Assembly: GCA_942493325.1 (NCBI GenBank)
Contig: OW818689.1
Location: 3,844,001 to 3,908,000, forward strand
Length of the DNA stretch: 64,000 nt
Reading direction: 5' to 3'
DNA from: JAAFHB01 sp942493325
GTDB lineage: Bacteria > Bacteroidota > Bacteroidia > Bacteroidales > Prolixibacteraceae
Under the pieces are notes generated by a model that searched no databases, was not told the origin of the DNA, and worked only from the letters and a program-made list of their open reading frames with translations. Positions 54,341 to 63,424 of this stretch are shown here, piece after piece; position 1 is the stretch's first letter; the number at the start of each line of letters is the position of its first letter. The position numbers and the translations under genes are program-made.

Positions 54341-55051
54341 ATGAAAAAACCAATCGTCACCTTACTATTATCATGCCTTTTTTTTTATTCCTTTTCGCAA
54401 AAATGGAAAACAAATTTGGGGTTGGAGGGTGGAATGGGAGGCGGTGGAATGACCGCATTACTCAGTACAAATAACCCATTAATAGTTGACAATTCAGCCT
54501 TAAAGAAGGGCTTTGCATATACAGGCGGAGTATTTTTGCAAATTATGCGTCCAAACTATGGATTTGAAATTAAAGCAGTCTACAGTTCCTATAATGCTGA
54601 GGCCGAATCATTTTCTACTCCTGAGAGCATTAATTTAAAGTATCTTTCCATCCCCCTGTTATTTAAAGTCCGATTAACGACTAAATCAGGGTATACTTCA
54701 GCATCCTATACAGCTGAAAGTTATTCACTTTTCGGAAACACACTTTACCATCACCCCAGTGAGTACTCCGCAGGTGGTAATCCGGTTACCCGCAGTGTTT
54801 TCCTGTATGCAGGTGCTCAATACGATATGTTACAAAATGCTAACCATACCTATGGTACCTCCACAAAAACAACAGAAGATATATCAGGCCAATTAGTGAA
54901 AAGCGGAAATTCTTTTGTTGCAGGTTTAGAATTTACAGTAAACCTGATGTCTTTGGATTTATCTTATCAAAAAGGGTTGAAAAGCATTGATCCAAATATA
55001 CCCAATTATATTAATGCCATTTTTGTCAGACTTAAATTTAGAATTGTTTAG
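54341..55051 (+). CDS. PorT-like outer-membrane beta-barrel protein
   Basis: 236 residues with a signal peptide (1-19, ending YSFSQ). The mature part starts LGLEGGMGGGGMTALLST and shows beta-strands typical of the outer-membrane beta-barrel domain of Bacteroidota (GGVFLQIMRPNYGFEIKAVYSSY, LKYLSIPLLFKVRLT, FVAGLEFTVNLMSLDLSYQKGLKSI, AIFVRLKFRIV). No specific function can be given. Confidence 0.72.
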   Translation: MKKPIVTLLLSCLFFYSFSQKWKTNLGLEGGMGGGGMTALLSTNNPLIVDNSALKKGFAYTGGVFLQIMRPNYGFEIKAVYSSYNAEAESFSTPESINLKYLSIPLLFKVRLTTKSGYTSASYTAESYSLFGNTLYHHPSEYSAGGNPVTRSVFLYAGAQYDMLQNANHTYGTSTKTTEDISGQLVKSGNSFVAGLEFTVNLMSLDLSYQKGLKSIDPNIPNYINAIFVRLKFRIV

Positions 55052-55164
55052 GTATCCGGTTTTATGAAGTGAGAATTCTACCGAAAATGTAAACCGAGGA
55101 AGAAGGAAATCAACATTAAGTCAGGTCACTATTTCATTCCTATTACTTAGATTGATTTTTAAAA

Positions 55165-56373
55165 TTATTTTTTCACCTCTAATCCTGCTTTTCGCTGTAG
55201 GGCTTCCAGGAAATAGTAGTCGGCATAATTCAGCGGAACATTGATCTCCGCCCCATGAGGGATACTGCCGACCGAGTGCATCAGAATAAAATTACCATTT
55301 TCACCAGGTTTTGCCCGATATGCGGGTCGTGCAAGGCTTTGCATGATTTTATCGGCCCAGCCTTTGTAATATTCGGCATTTTCGATGGTAGCGAGTTCAT
55401 ACAGTGCTGAGGCGATGATTGCTGCAGCTGATGCATCGCGTGGTTCATTGGGGATTTTCGGAGCATCGAAATCCCAGTAGGGGACAAAATCAGTAGGAAA
55501 ATTCTTGTGATTGATCACAAATTCAAAGGCTTTCCGGGCCTGCAGAAGATATTTTGGGTTTCGTGTTTCCCTATAACAAACTGTAAATCCGTAGATTCCC
55601 CACGCTTGTCCCCGTGCCCATGCCGATTCGTGCGCATAACCCTGTGCGGTATGCCGGTTTCGAACAGAGCCATCTGTTAAACTGTAATCCACCACATGGT
55701 AACAACTGAAGTCAGGGCGGTAATGATTTCCCATGGTTTTATCCGCATGGCTTACTGCTATTTTGTAATATGTCGAGTCGCCTGACAGCCTGGTGGCATT
55801 AAATAGTAACTCCAGGTTCATCATATTATCGATAATTACCGGGCATTCCCACCCGCGTTCGCTCTGCCAGCCTTTATCTGCATCCCACGACTGGATGATA
55901 CCGGCGACGGGTCGAAATCTAGTCGATAATGATTTAGCTGCCTTAATCATAACATTTTTATAGGCGGTATCATTTGTAAGCCGGAAGCCATTTCCAAAGC
56001 TGCACTGAATCATAAAACCAACATCGTGATTCGAGGTGATGTACTTGACAGAATCAATCGCTTCAGTATATTTTTTGGCATAAATTTTCCAAATCGAATC
56101 GCCTGTAAGTTCATACATATACCACATGGTTCCGGGATAAAAACCGCTGGTCCAGTCTTCCATGGAAATGTATTTCACCTTTTCCCGAATAGCTGTCCGC
56201 GGATTTAATATTTTACCCGAATTTTCAATCTGATCAACCTGCAATTTTTCCTGATTCACTGCAAATTGAATATTTTCTTTTACATAACTAATTTGCTTTT
56301 TTGATGTTGACGAACACGAAATCGTGGTCAATAGAACAGCAAATAACCAGGCATTTTTTATGAAATGATTCAT
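55165..56373 (-). CDS. Glycoside hydrolase family 88, unsaturated uronyl hydrolase (lipoprotein)
   Basis: Hydrolyses 4,5-unsaturated glucuronyl or galacturonyl residues from oligosaccharides made by lyases. 402 residues with a lipoprotein-type signal (Cys20). Catalytic candidates are Asp117 (NHDVGFMIQCSFGNG) and Asp182 (IDNMMNLELLF); their spacing resembles the Asp88/Asp149 pair of Bacillus UGL. SAWARGQAWGIYGFTVCYRETRNPKYL is the family's most typical segment. It is the last gene of a seven-gene operon, but no polysaccharide lyase or SusCD pair is in view. Confidence 0.87.
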   Translation of the reverse strand: MNHFIKNAWLFAVLLTTISCSSTSKKQISYVKENIQFAVNQEKLQVDQIENSGKILNPRTAIREKVKYISMEDWTSGFYPGTMWYMYELTGDSIWKIYAKKYTEAIDSVKYITSNHDVGFMIQCSFGNGFRLTNDTAYKNVMIKAAKSLSTRFRPVAGIIQSWDADKGWQSERGWECPVIIDNMMNLELLFNATRLSGDSTYYKIAVSHADKTMGNHYRPDFSCYHVVDYSLTDGSVRNRHTAQGYAHESAWARGQAWGIYGFTVCYRETRNPKYLLQARKAFEFVINHKNFPTDFVPYWDFDAPKIPNEPRDASAAAIIASALYELATIENAEYYKGWADKIMQSLARPAYRAKPGENGNFILMHSVGSIPHGAEINVPLNYADYYFLEALQRKAGLEVKK

Positions 56374-56374
56374 T

Positions 56375-56581
56375 TTAAGGTTTTTGAATTACTATTTTGT
56401 ATTTACCCGAAAGTTGCATCTTCCGGGCATTCAAAGATAAACGGTAAATCTGTTTGCCCCAAACGCCCGGGAGCTTCCGGTCACGCAAAGGAATTGATTT
56501 AAGTTGATTCGGCAAATTTGTTTTGCTGAGCATGAATTCATCCCAACCCTTTCCCATTTGGCAAATCTGCTCATCAATCAC
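56375..56581 (-). CDS. Small hypothetical protein between transporter and GH88 genes
   Basis: 68 residues beginning MIDEQICQMGKGWDEFML and ending QLSGKYKIVIQKP. The ATG overlaps the transporter stop by 4 bases and the stop is 1 base from the GH88 start, tight coupling expected of a real gene. No signal peptide, and I do not recognise the family. It could also be the broken tail of a longer enzyme. Confidence 0.45.
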   Translation of the reverse strand: MIDEQICQMGKGWDEFMLSKTNLPNQLKSIPLRDRKLPGVWGKQIYRLSLNARKMQLSGKYKIVIQKP

Positions 56582-57924
56582 GAAACAGGTTGCTGAGCTC
56601 TTTCACAACTACCGGGTTCGCTTTTCATATCCGGCTTCACTATTTCTTTCGGAATCCTGCCCCGCCACCAGGTTGCCAAGGCAGAGCCGGTTACATTCAT
56701 CAAAGGGCCGAAAATGGCCGGAGCCAGTCCAACAGTGGCAAGCTTTCCCATTTGCAGCGCCAGGCCGGAAGCAAGCCCTCCATTTTGCATACCTACTTCG
56801 AAAGCGACTGTCCGACGGTCTTTTTCGGGCATACCAAATAGCCACGAAATGGAATAACCCAATGAATAACCCGTGATATTATGCAGCAAACTGGTAAAAA
56901 TCAACAGCGTTCCCACTTGTAACAAACTATCACGCCCGGCTGCAGTAATGATGGTAATAATAATGGCAATTCCAAGCATTGAAATAAATGAGAGTACCTT
57001 CCCCATCCATTGATTATCTCCCTTTGTGAGGTGGCGGAGCACTAACGCGCCTACCATCGGAAGCAGGCAGAACCATCCCAGCGATTTAATAAAAGCTACA
57101 AAAAATCCGGCAAGATCAGCATTTTTTGACTTCATATAAACCAGATTAGTAAGCAGGATGATTACAAAATAGGATATCAACTGAATAATCCTGGACCCCT
57201 TGGTAGTTTCCCTGGCGACAGTGAAAAGGTTGAAAATAAATCCCGCAACAACAGGAAGGATAATCATATTCAGAATGTCAAGCATCATACTCCAGAAGTT
57301 CACTTCAATATATTGTCCTGCAAGCCATTTCATCAAAAGTGGAGTTATTAAGGGCGATAATAACGTCGTAATTGCAGCAATTGTAACCGCCAGCGCAAGA
57401 TTGGCACGCGAAATATACGACATCACGTTGGAGGCCAGTCCGCTGGGAACGCATCCAATCAATATAATTCCGGCGGAAATCTCAGGCGGAAAATTAAAGA
57501 TATGTGCAATTGCGAATCCGGCAAGCGGCATCACCAGGAATTGAGCCCCAACCCCGATTATAACCCCCTTTGGCATTTTGATGACCCCTGTAAAATCATC
57601 AAAACTCATTTGCGATCCCATCCCAAACATGATGATTTGCAACAAAGGAATGATCAGTAATTTAAGTTGAAAATCACCAACAGAAACAAAGAACTGCGGA
57701 TAAAACATCGAAGCAGCGACTGCTGTAAATATCCAGATGGTATATGAAAAACCTTTGGTTGACGGAAAACCCCGGACTCCCAGGGCTAATGCAATAAAAC
57801 AGGTAATCAGTAAAGGTCCGCCTGTTGAAACCTCACCGGAAGCCAGGAAGTACAACGAACCCAGGAACGCAATTGCGTAAATAGCTAACAATATGAAGAT
57901 TAATTTCTTATTCATAGCAGACAC
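56578..57924 (-). CDS. Bile acid:sodium symporter family (BASS) transporter
   Basis: 448-residue membrane protein. The core has the BASS pattern QMSFDDFTGVIKMPKGVIIGVGAQFLVMPLAGFAIAHIF and ISAGIILIGCVPSGLASNVMSYISRANLALAVTIAAITTLLSP, corresponding to the two sodium-site crossing helices. The N-terminus carries two extra spans and the C-terminus a basic tail. BASS proteins import bile acids, pantoate or 2-keto acids; here context suggests a sugar acid or keto acid. Middle gene of the catabolic operon. Confidence 0.85.
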   Translation of the reverse strand: MSAMNKKLIFILLAIYAIAFLGSLYFLASGEVSTGGPLLITCFIALALGVRGFPSTKGFSYTIWIFTAVAASMFYPQFFVSVGDFQLKLLIIPLLQIIMFGMGSQMSFDDFTGVIKMPKGVIIGVGAQFLVMPLAGFAIAHIFNFPPEISAGIILIGCVPSGLASNVMSYISRANLALAVTIAAITTLLSPLITPLLMKWLAGQYIEVNFWSMMLDILNMIILPVVAGFIFNLFTVARETTKGSRIIQLISYFVIILLTNLVYMKSKNADLAGFFVAFIKSLGWFCLLPMVGALVLRHLTKGDNQWMGKVLSFISMLGIAIIITIITAAGRDSLLQVGTLLIFTSLLHNITGYSLGYSISWLFGMPEKDRRTVAFEVGMQNGGLASGLALQMGKLATVGLAPAIFGPLMNVTGSALATWWRGRIPKEIVKPDMKSEPGSCERAQQPVS

Positions 57925-57979
57925 TCTGATAGTTAGTGTTAAGAATGAAAATTATATGCTTTGGTTTTACAACAATCAA

Positions 57980-59479
57980 TTAACTAAATACTCTGTCGTG
58001 TGAACGTTTATCGTCCCATTCCGGAGTCGGAGCAAAATAGCTTTTGTCGCGGGGATGCAAGTGCTTTTTCACCTCTTCATCATTTAGTTCGATTCCCAAT
58101 CCCGGTGCCGAAAGCGGAACGTTAGCAAATCCTTTCGTGATCAACTGCCGGCCGTCAGTGGTTTTTACCAGGCTTTCCCACCAGGGAAGATCAACTGAAT
58201 GATGTTCAAGTGCGAGAAAATTTTGGGTTGCTGCGGCACAATGTACACTTGCCATAAACGAAACCGGTGTGCCTGCCTGGTGCATCGCCATTGCTATCCC
58301 ATGTTCCTCGGCATAATCACCGATTCTTTTTGTCTCCAAAAGGCCTCCCGAAGAGGATAAATCAGGGTGAATAATGTCAACTGCATGAATGTCGATCAGG
58401 GGTTTAAAGTTTTTAAGCAAAAAAATATCCTCGCCCGTGAGCAGTGGTGTTTCCAACGCATCCGACATCGTTTTCCATTGATCTGTTAATTCCCATGAAA
58501 CAATATCTTCCAGCCAGGCTAACCTGTATTTTTCAAGTGCACGGCCCAGCCTTATGCCGTTATTCAGGTCAAAATGGCCATAGTGATCGGTCGACAATGG
58601 AATTTCGTAGCCGATTAAACTCCGGGCGTGTTCTGCCAGTTTAGCCAGCTCCTCAATTCCCTTTTCGGTAATCTGAATCTGGGTGAAGGGATGAAGCGTA
58701 TTTCCGTAAGACATGTAATTTGACTGATCTCCCCACTGTGCCAGGTCCCCCTGGCCATTTTCCCAGAATTTTGAATTTACAACCGTTCCCGGGATTCCTT
58801 TTAATTTTGCAACCGACAAATCCATTTTCAACCAGGTATATCCCTGTTCTTCTGTACGGTACTTAATCAGTTTTAATTGCTCTTCGGGGGAGCGATGCTC
58901 GGGTGTATCGGCATACAACCTGATTTTATCACGGTATCTTCCGCCCAGTAACTGCCATGCAGGTACACCATAGGCTTTACCGCATAAATCCCAGAGCGCC
59001 ATTTCCACGGCACAAACGCCACCTGCCTGCCGCGAAGGACCACCAAACTGTTTGATACTTTTAAATATCATCTCCACATTGCAGGGATTCATGCCAAGAA
59101 TACGGCTTTTCAGCATTAATGCATACCGGACGTCGGCGCCATCTCTTACCTCCCCCAAACCATAAATTCCCTGGTTGGTATCAATACGGATTATGGCTGT
59201 ATTTCCAAGAACGCCCGTTATCGCATATCGTAAATCGGTTATTTTAAGATCCGAGGGACTTGACGCCCTGCTGACATTCGAAGTAGTAAGGGCAATGGTA
59301 TCTTCGGTTGATAACGACATCAGACCACCAAGCGCTATCCCGCCAAACATGGTTTTCCTGAGAAAATTCCTCCGGTTATTGTCCGTTTTAGGATGATTAA
59401 TTTCTGTCTGAATGGCAGCAGCTTCCTTTTGTTCCCTGCATTTGTTCTGATCTGTAATTTGTTGCAGAATACTTTTCAT
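57980..59479 (-). CDS. Mandelate racemase/muconate lactonizing enzyme family protein, Tat-exported
   Basis: Enolase-superfamily enzyme of 499 residues. An unusual 35-residue extension precedes a Tat-type signal (NRRNFLRKTMFGGIALGG), so the product is predicted periplasmic. The capping domain is followed by the barrel: GGVCAVEMALWDLCGKAYGVPAWQLLGG, a KxD-type motif WLKMDLS, metal ligands in STDHYGHFD, LEDIVSWE and LTGEDIF, and the late His of AMAMHQAGTPVS. Such enzymes dehydrate or epimerise sugar acids. The exact substrate is not readable. It is 4 bases from the RraA-like gene. Confidence 0.85.
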   Translation of the reverse strand: MKSILQQITDQNKCREQKEAAAIQTEINHPKTDNNRRNFLRKTMFGGIALGGLMSLSTEDTIALTTSNVSRASSPSDLKITDLRYAITGVLGNTAIIRIDTNQGIYGLGEVRDGADVRYALMLKSRILGMNPCNVEMIFKSIKQFGGPSRQAGGVCAVEMALWDLCGKAYGVPAWQLLGGRYRDKIRLYADTPEHRSPEEQLKLIKYRTEEQGYTWLKMDLSVAKLKGIPGTVVNSKFWENGQGDLAQWGDQSNYMSYGNTLHPFTQIQITEKGIEELAKLAEHARSLIGYEIPLSTDHYGHFDLNNGIRLGRALEKYRLAWLEDIVSWELTDQWKTMSDALETPLLTGEDIFLLKNFKPLIDIHAVDIIHPDLSSSGGLLETKRIGDYAEEHGIAMAMHQAGTPVSFMASVHCAAATQNFLALEHHSVDLPWWESLVKTTDGRQLITKGFANVPLSAPGLGIELNDEEVKKHLHPRDKSYFAPTPEWDDKRSHDRVFS

Positions 59480-59483
59480 AAGC

Positions 59484-60413
59484 TTAGTAGTTTCTTTCCT
59501 TAAGGTAATTATCCAATTCCTGCTTCGACATCGGCAGCTTGCCGGGATAGTTGTTGATCCAATTTAGAAAGTCCTTTTTAATCACTTCAGACCATTCGCT
59601 GTCTATTTCACCGGGAGTGTATTTCCCTTCGCGCAGCCGCTGATGACCAAACTGGTCACGCAGGCCTGTAAATTCAGAAGTGATTACGAGCTCTTCAACC
59701 AAATGAGCCGGAATAAAGATGACCCCAAATTTTTTTGCCAGCACTACATCGCCCGGAACGACAATGGCCTTTCCAATCCGAATGGGGGCGTTGATGGAAG
59801 TAAGCATCATCTGGTCGATGTAGGATGGATCCTGTCCTTTGATCCAACCATTAAACCCTTTGATTTCACTGATTCCCTCCTGATCGCGGACAGATCCGTA
59901 AAATATAACCCCTCTTTTTGATTTCGCATAGATCGAATTACCCAGATTATCGCCAATCAGTGTTCCATCCTCTATTTTTCCATAACCATCAGCAACATAG
60001 ACATCACCTTCGACCAGAACATCGATTGGCCACGAATTGGTTCCCCCTTTGGGTGATCGCTTTTCAACAACTCCCTGGTCTTTAATTTGTTTCTGAAGAT
60101 CGGGGCGCAGGGGCATATATTGTGCAGTGACAACCCGGCCTGTCATTGCACTGTCCGGATTGATAACAATCCAGTTGTTTTCAAACTGATTCCGGTAACC
60201 TTTGTTGCGGAGGACTCCCCATGCTTCCTCGACCGAAATTTTCTTCAGCCTGGCTAAAATATTATCCGCCACCTTTGGACGCCCATCCGCAAAACGTTTC
60301 CCTTTCCATTCGGAAGTTATCGACTTTATGTACTCTGCCGAAGATCCGACACGCTGCGCTTCGGCAAATACAAAATTCAGGGTAAATGCAATTAGTAACA
60401 GTGTTTTTCTCAT
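59484..60413 (-). CDS. RraA-like / HMG aldolase family protein with signal peptide
   Basis: 309 residues. A signal peptide (1-19, ending AEAQ) directs it out of the cytoplasm, unusual for this fold. The RraA/4-hydroxy-4-methyl-2-oxoglutarate aldolase core includes VLVEGDVYVADGYGKIEDGTLIGDNLGNSIYAKSKRGVIFYGSVRDQEGI, with the Arg-Asp pair expected to bind pyruvate and metal. An aldolase acting on the product of the neighbouring dehydratase-type enzyme is a fair inference. Extra N-terminal and C-terminal segments flank the domain. Confidence 0.8.
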   Translation of the reverse strand: MRKTLLLIAFTLNFVFAEAQRVGSSAEYIKSITSEWKGKRFADGRPKVADNILARLKKISVEEAWGVLRNKGYRNQFENNWIVINPDSAMTGRVVTAQYMPLRPDLQKQIKDQGVVEKRSPKGGTNSWPIDVLVEGDVYVADGYGKIEDGTLIGDNLGNSIYAKSKRGVIFYGSVRDQEGISEIKGFNGWIKGQDPSYIDQMMLTSINAPIRIGKAIVVPGDVVLAKKFGVIFIPAHLVEELVITSEFTGLRDQFGHQRLREGKYTPGEIDSEWSEVIKKDFLNWINNYPGKLPMSKQELDNYLKERNY

Positions 60414-60433
60414 TTTAAGTAGTTGTATTTAGG

Positions 60434-61540
60434 TTAATTATAAATCTGCCCATGTTTTTTACACAATTCGATGAACCGAAGTACTCTTTCGGGAGAAACG
60501 TCATTCTGGATGATATGTGCCGGTGATATCATGTAGCCACCACCTTTTCCAAGAATTGCAATCTTTTCGATGATATCGCGTTCGAGTTCCTCATCGGTTC
60601 CGTTCGGCAAAAGATCCTGCTGATCGATGGCTCCCCAGAAAGCAAAATTACTGCCAAACCGGTCTTTCATATCCTGGGGAAGATGGCCGGGAACACCGGG
60701 CTGAACAGGATTAAAAACTTCAAAACCGATCTCACGGATATCGTCAAGAAGTTCAGCCACTGCACCATCGCAATGCAAAATGGGAATTATATCGGGCTTT
60801 GCATATTTAAACCGGTCAACCATCCGTTTATAAGTAGGTTTCAACTGTTCCCTGAATGTTTCAGGAGCCATGATCAGGCTGACCTGGGTTCCGAAATCGT
60901 CGCCAAACCAGATGGCATCCACCCCCTTTTCGATAAGTCGTAATCCGATCTGTGTCTGATATTCGGCACAGGCCTCAAATAATGGCACCACATATTCGGT
61001 CTCCATCATCATGTCCACCAATAATTTTTCCATGCCCACCAACTGATGAGCCAGCGAGAAAACTGTGACCTCAATATCTCCGATAATCAGGTAATCGTTT
61101 TTATATTTTTTTACCAATGCCTCCGCATCCCTGAAACGACCAGGCGCATCGGGATCAGGAAACCGGAAAGCCTCAACATCCGCTTTTATTTCCGCCTTTG
61201 CCAATGGATATTCGAGGACTTCAACATAAATATCGCCCTGCCTCATCCGCATTTTATATTCATTGAGCCACGTTCCATTCGCATCTTTCTCAATATTATA
61301 GTCATCCGAAACAGAGGCACCGGTAACCACCACATCGCTTCCCATCGCAATGCGCAATTCATTGGCACTAATGCGATAGGTGACATCCTCATACGGATTT
61401 TCAGTGTAATTTACCGGAATATTAAGGGTCTGACCGAAGTGATCAGCCAACTGGCGACACAACTCAAATTGAACCGGTACCCTGTCGGGCAATCCCGGTA
61501 TTCGTTTGAATGCTTTCAATACCCGTTCTCGTGAGTTCAT
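60434..61540 (-). CDS. Uroporphyrinogen decarboxylase-like protein
   Basis: 368-residue TIM-barrel protein of the UroD/methyltransferase superfamily (HCDGAVAELLDDIREIGFEVFNPVQPGVPGHLPQDMKDRFG, FWGAIDQQDLLPNGT, GGGYMISPAHIIQNDVSPERVLRFIELCKKHG). It is not HemE: the N-terminal HemE signature PVWLMRQAGRY is absent. Relatives include corrinoid-dependent methyltransferases (MtaA/MtbA) and many uncharacterised proteins in carbohydrate clusters. No corrinoid protein is encoded nearby. Predicted cytoplasmic. Confidence 0.78.
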   Translation of the reverse strand: MNSRERVLKAFKRIPGLPDRVPVQFELCRQLADHFGQTLNIPVNYTENPYEDVTYRISANELRIAMGSDVVVTGASVSDDYNIEKDANGTWLNEYKMRMRQGDIYVEVLEYPLAKAEIKADVEAFRFPDPDAPGRFRDAEALVKKYKNDYLIIGDIEVTVFSLAHQLVGMEKLLVDMMMETEYVVPLFEACAEYQTQIGLRLIEKGVDAIWFGDDFGTQVSLIMAPETFREQLKPTYKRMVDRFKYAKPDIIPILHCDGAVAELLDDIREIGFEVFNPVQPGVPGHLPQDMKDRFGSNFAFWGAIDQQDLLPNGTDEELERDIIEKIAILGKGGGYMISPAHIIQNDVSPERVLRFIELCKKHGQIYN

Positions 61541-61646
61541 TTTTTTTAGATTAGCTTTTTTAAAATTAGAAATGGTGGTTAATCATTGTCCTTTTCACTT
61601 TCAGCAATTTTTTCCCGGGACGGATCACCTGTCTTGTTAAAACCAT

Positions 61647-63335
61647 TTAATAGCCCGAAGCCTGCCCATCTTTTCGTGATTCTGAAGCCCCAAAGTAAAC
61701 CTTGTTCTTCAGATCAAACATAATGGCCTGGTAACCGCCGTAGCCGCCCAGATCGTATTGAATCTTATGCCCTTTCTGCATCAATGTTCTTATCGACAGG
61801 TAGTCGAATCCGCTTTCAAGGCAGACAATTCCGCCATCCATCATCTTTTCACCCGTTGGTTCTGATGACCCGTAATGCTGAATGCGCGGGGCATCGCCTG
61901 CCTCCTGCAGATTCATACCGAAGTCAATCAGGTTGACAACTATCTGCACATGTCCCTGTGGCTGCATAGCACCTCCCATTACACCAAAACTGATCCATGG
62001 TTGACCATCCTTCGTAATAAATGCAGGGATGATGGTCTGAAAGGGACGCTTTCCAGGCTCGTAGGTATTTACATGATTCTCTTCGAGTGTAAACATCTCA
62101 CCCCGGTCCTGTAATACGAATCCGAGCTGATCAGGTGTCATTCCACTGCCCATTCCACGATAATTGCTCTGAATCAATGAGATCATATTTCCTGCTCCAT
62201 CGGCGACCGTTAAATAAATCGTGTTGCCGTGCTCAGGATTTCCGGGTAACTGTCTTTTTGACGATCGGTTCAGATCGATCAGTTTTCTGCGTTCCCCGGC
62301 ATACTCCTTTGAAATCAACTGCCTGATCGGAAGCTGATTAAAAGCAGGATCGGCATAAAATTTTGCCCGGTCTTCGAATGCCAGTTTCTTGGCCTCAACA
62401 AAAAGGTGAATGTATTCTGCACTTCCGAATCCCATCGATTTCACATCATATCCTTCGAGGATATTTAACATTTGCAAAGCAGCAATACCCTGGCCATTGG
62501 GCGGAAGTTCCCAGATATCATATCCCCGGTAATTCGACGATAACGGTTCCACCCATTCGGATTTATGGGCAGCCAGGTCATCATACGAAAGATACCCGCC
62601 ATTTTTTTTCATATAAGCCGCAATTGTTCTGGCAATGTCTCCTTTGTAAAATGCATCCCTTCCCCCCTCAGCAATTTTTTCGAGTGTGTTGGCCAGGTAT
62701 GGATTTTTAAAGATCTCCCCTTTTTTAGGTGATTTTCCATCGGGCATATAGGTCTCCTTGAAATTTGGAAACTGCCGAAGTATCGTCGAATTGGAGGCCA
62801 TATAATACGCAATGACCTCGCTGACCGGAAAACCGTCACGGGCATAGTTTATGGCACCCGACAAAATTTCTTTCATGGGCAGCTTGCCAAACTTTTTGTG
62901 CAATTCGAACCACCCATCTACACAACCAGGTACCGAAACCGGTAGCGGCCCCAATGAGGGGATTGATTTCAGCCCCTTATCCAACAGTATATTTCTCGTT
63001 AACGATTTCGGCGACCTGCCGCTGGCATTCAGTCCGTACAATTTCCTTGTTTGCGCATCCCAGACAATGGCAAAGAGATCGCCGCCTATTCCGGAACCGG
63101 TGGGCTCTGTCAAACCCAACACTGCATTGGCAGCAATAGCCGCATCGATAGCAGTGCCGCCGGCTTTTAAAATATCAATAGCTGCTTGTGTTGCCAAGGG
63201 CTGACTGGTGCAGGCCATTCCATGCTGCGCAATTACCTCAGAGCGTGTGGCAAAAGGCTGACCGCTTATCCGATCCTGGGCATTAATGAAGTGCGAAAAA
63301 CAAAGAGACAGAACAAGGATTGAAAATGTTTTCAT
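61647..63335 (-). CDS. ggt: Gamma-glutamyltransferase
   Basis: 562-residue secreted Ntn-hydrolase precursor that cleaves gamma-glutamyl bonds such as in glutathione. Signal peptide (1-20, ending FINAQ). Hallmarks: ATQAAIDILKAGGTAIDAAIAANAVLGLTEPTGSGIGGDLFAIVWD, then the autocleavage region HGNTIYLTVADGAGN (catalytic Thr near residue 370), GSGMTPDQLGFVLQDRGEMF and GVMGGAMQPQGHVQIVVN. ATG 63335 is chosen over 63362 because a TATCTTTG promoter element (63360-63367) covers the latter. First gene of the minus-strand operon; the link to sugar-acid genes is unexplained. Confidence 0.9.
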   Translation of the reverse strand: MKTFSILVLSLCFSHFINAQDRISGQPFATRSEVIAQHGMACTSQPLATQAAIDILKAGGTAIDAAIAANAVLGLTEPTGSGIGGDLFAIVWDAQTRKLYGLNASGRSPKSLTRNILLDKGLKSIPSLGPLPVSVPGCVDGWFELHKKFGKLPMKEILSGAINYARDGFPVSEVIAYYMASNSTILRQFPNFKETYMPDGKSPKKGEIFKNPYLANTLEKIAEGGRDAFYKGDIARTIAAYMKKNGGYLSYDDLAAHKSEWVEPLSSNYRGYDIWELPPNGQGIAALQMLNILEGYDVKSMGFGSAEYIHLFVEAKKLAFEDRAKFYADPAFNQLPIRQLISKEYAGERRKLIDLNRSSKRQLPGNPEHGNTIYLTVADGAGNMISLIQSNYRGMGSGMTPDQLGFVLQDRGEMFTLEENHVNTYEPGKRPFQTIIPAFITKDGQPWISFGVMGGAMQPQGHVQIVVNLIDFGMNLQEAGDAPRIQHYGSSEPTGEKMMDGGIVCLESGFDYLSIRTLMQKGHKIQYDLGGYGGYQAIMFDLKNKVYFGASESRKDGQASGY

Positions 63336-63359
63336 TGCAGGCGCATTAACATTATTTTT

Positions 63360-63367
63360 CAAAGATA
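63360..63367 (-). promoter_or_regulatory. -7 promoter element of ggt and the catabolic operon (TATCTTTG)
   Basis: TAnnTTTG match on the minus strand, 24 bases before ATG 63335. It lies back to back with the promoter of the divergent isomerase gene. Confidence 0.65.
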
Positions 63368-63369
63368 CA

Positions 63370-63400
63370 TTTGTTTTTGACGAAGTAAAATATATATTTG
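63370..63400 (+). promoter_or_regulatory. Promoter of the sugar isomerase gene (TTTG-N19-TATATTTG)
   Basis: TTTG at 63370-63373 and TATATTTG at 63393-63400 with exactly 19 bases between, a full consensus match; start codon 24 bases on. Confidence 0.8.
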
Positions 63401-63424
63401 TTTGATAATAATAACTCCATTAAA

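Noticed and set aside
61046..61534. 162-codon plus-strand frame
   Set aside because: Fully antisense to the UroD-like gene, whose family motifs are clear.
60434..61540. Reading the UroD-like gene as hemE
   Set aside because: The HemE N-terminal signature and active-site pattern are missing, and the context is catabolic rather than heme synthesis.
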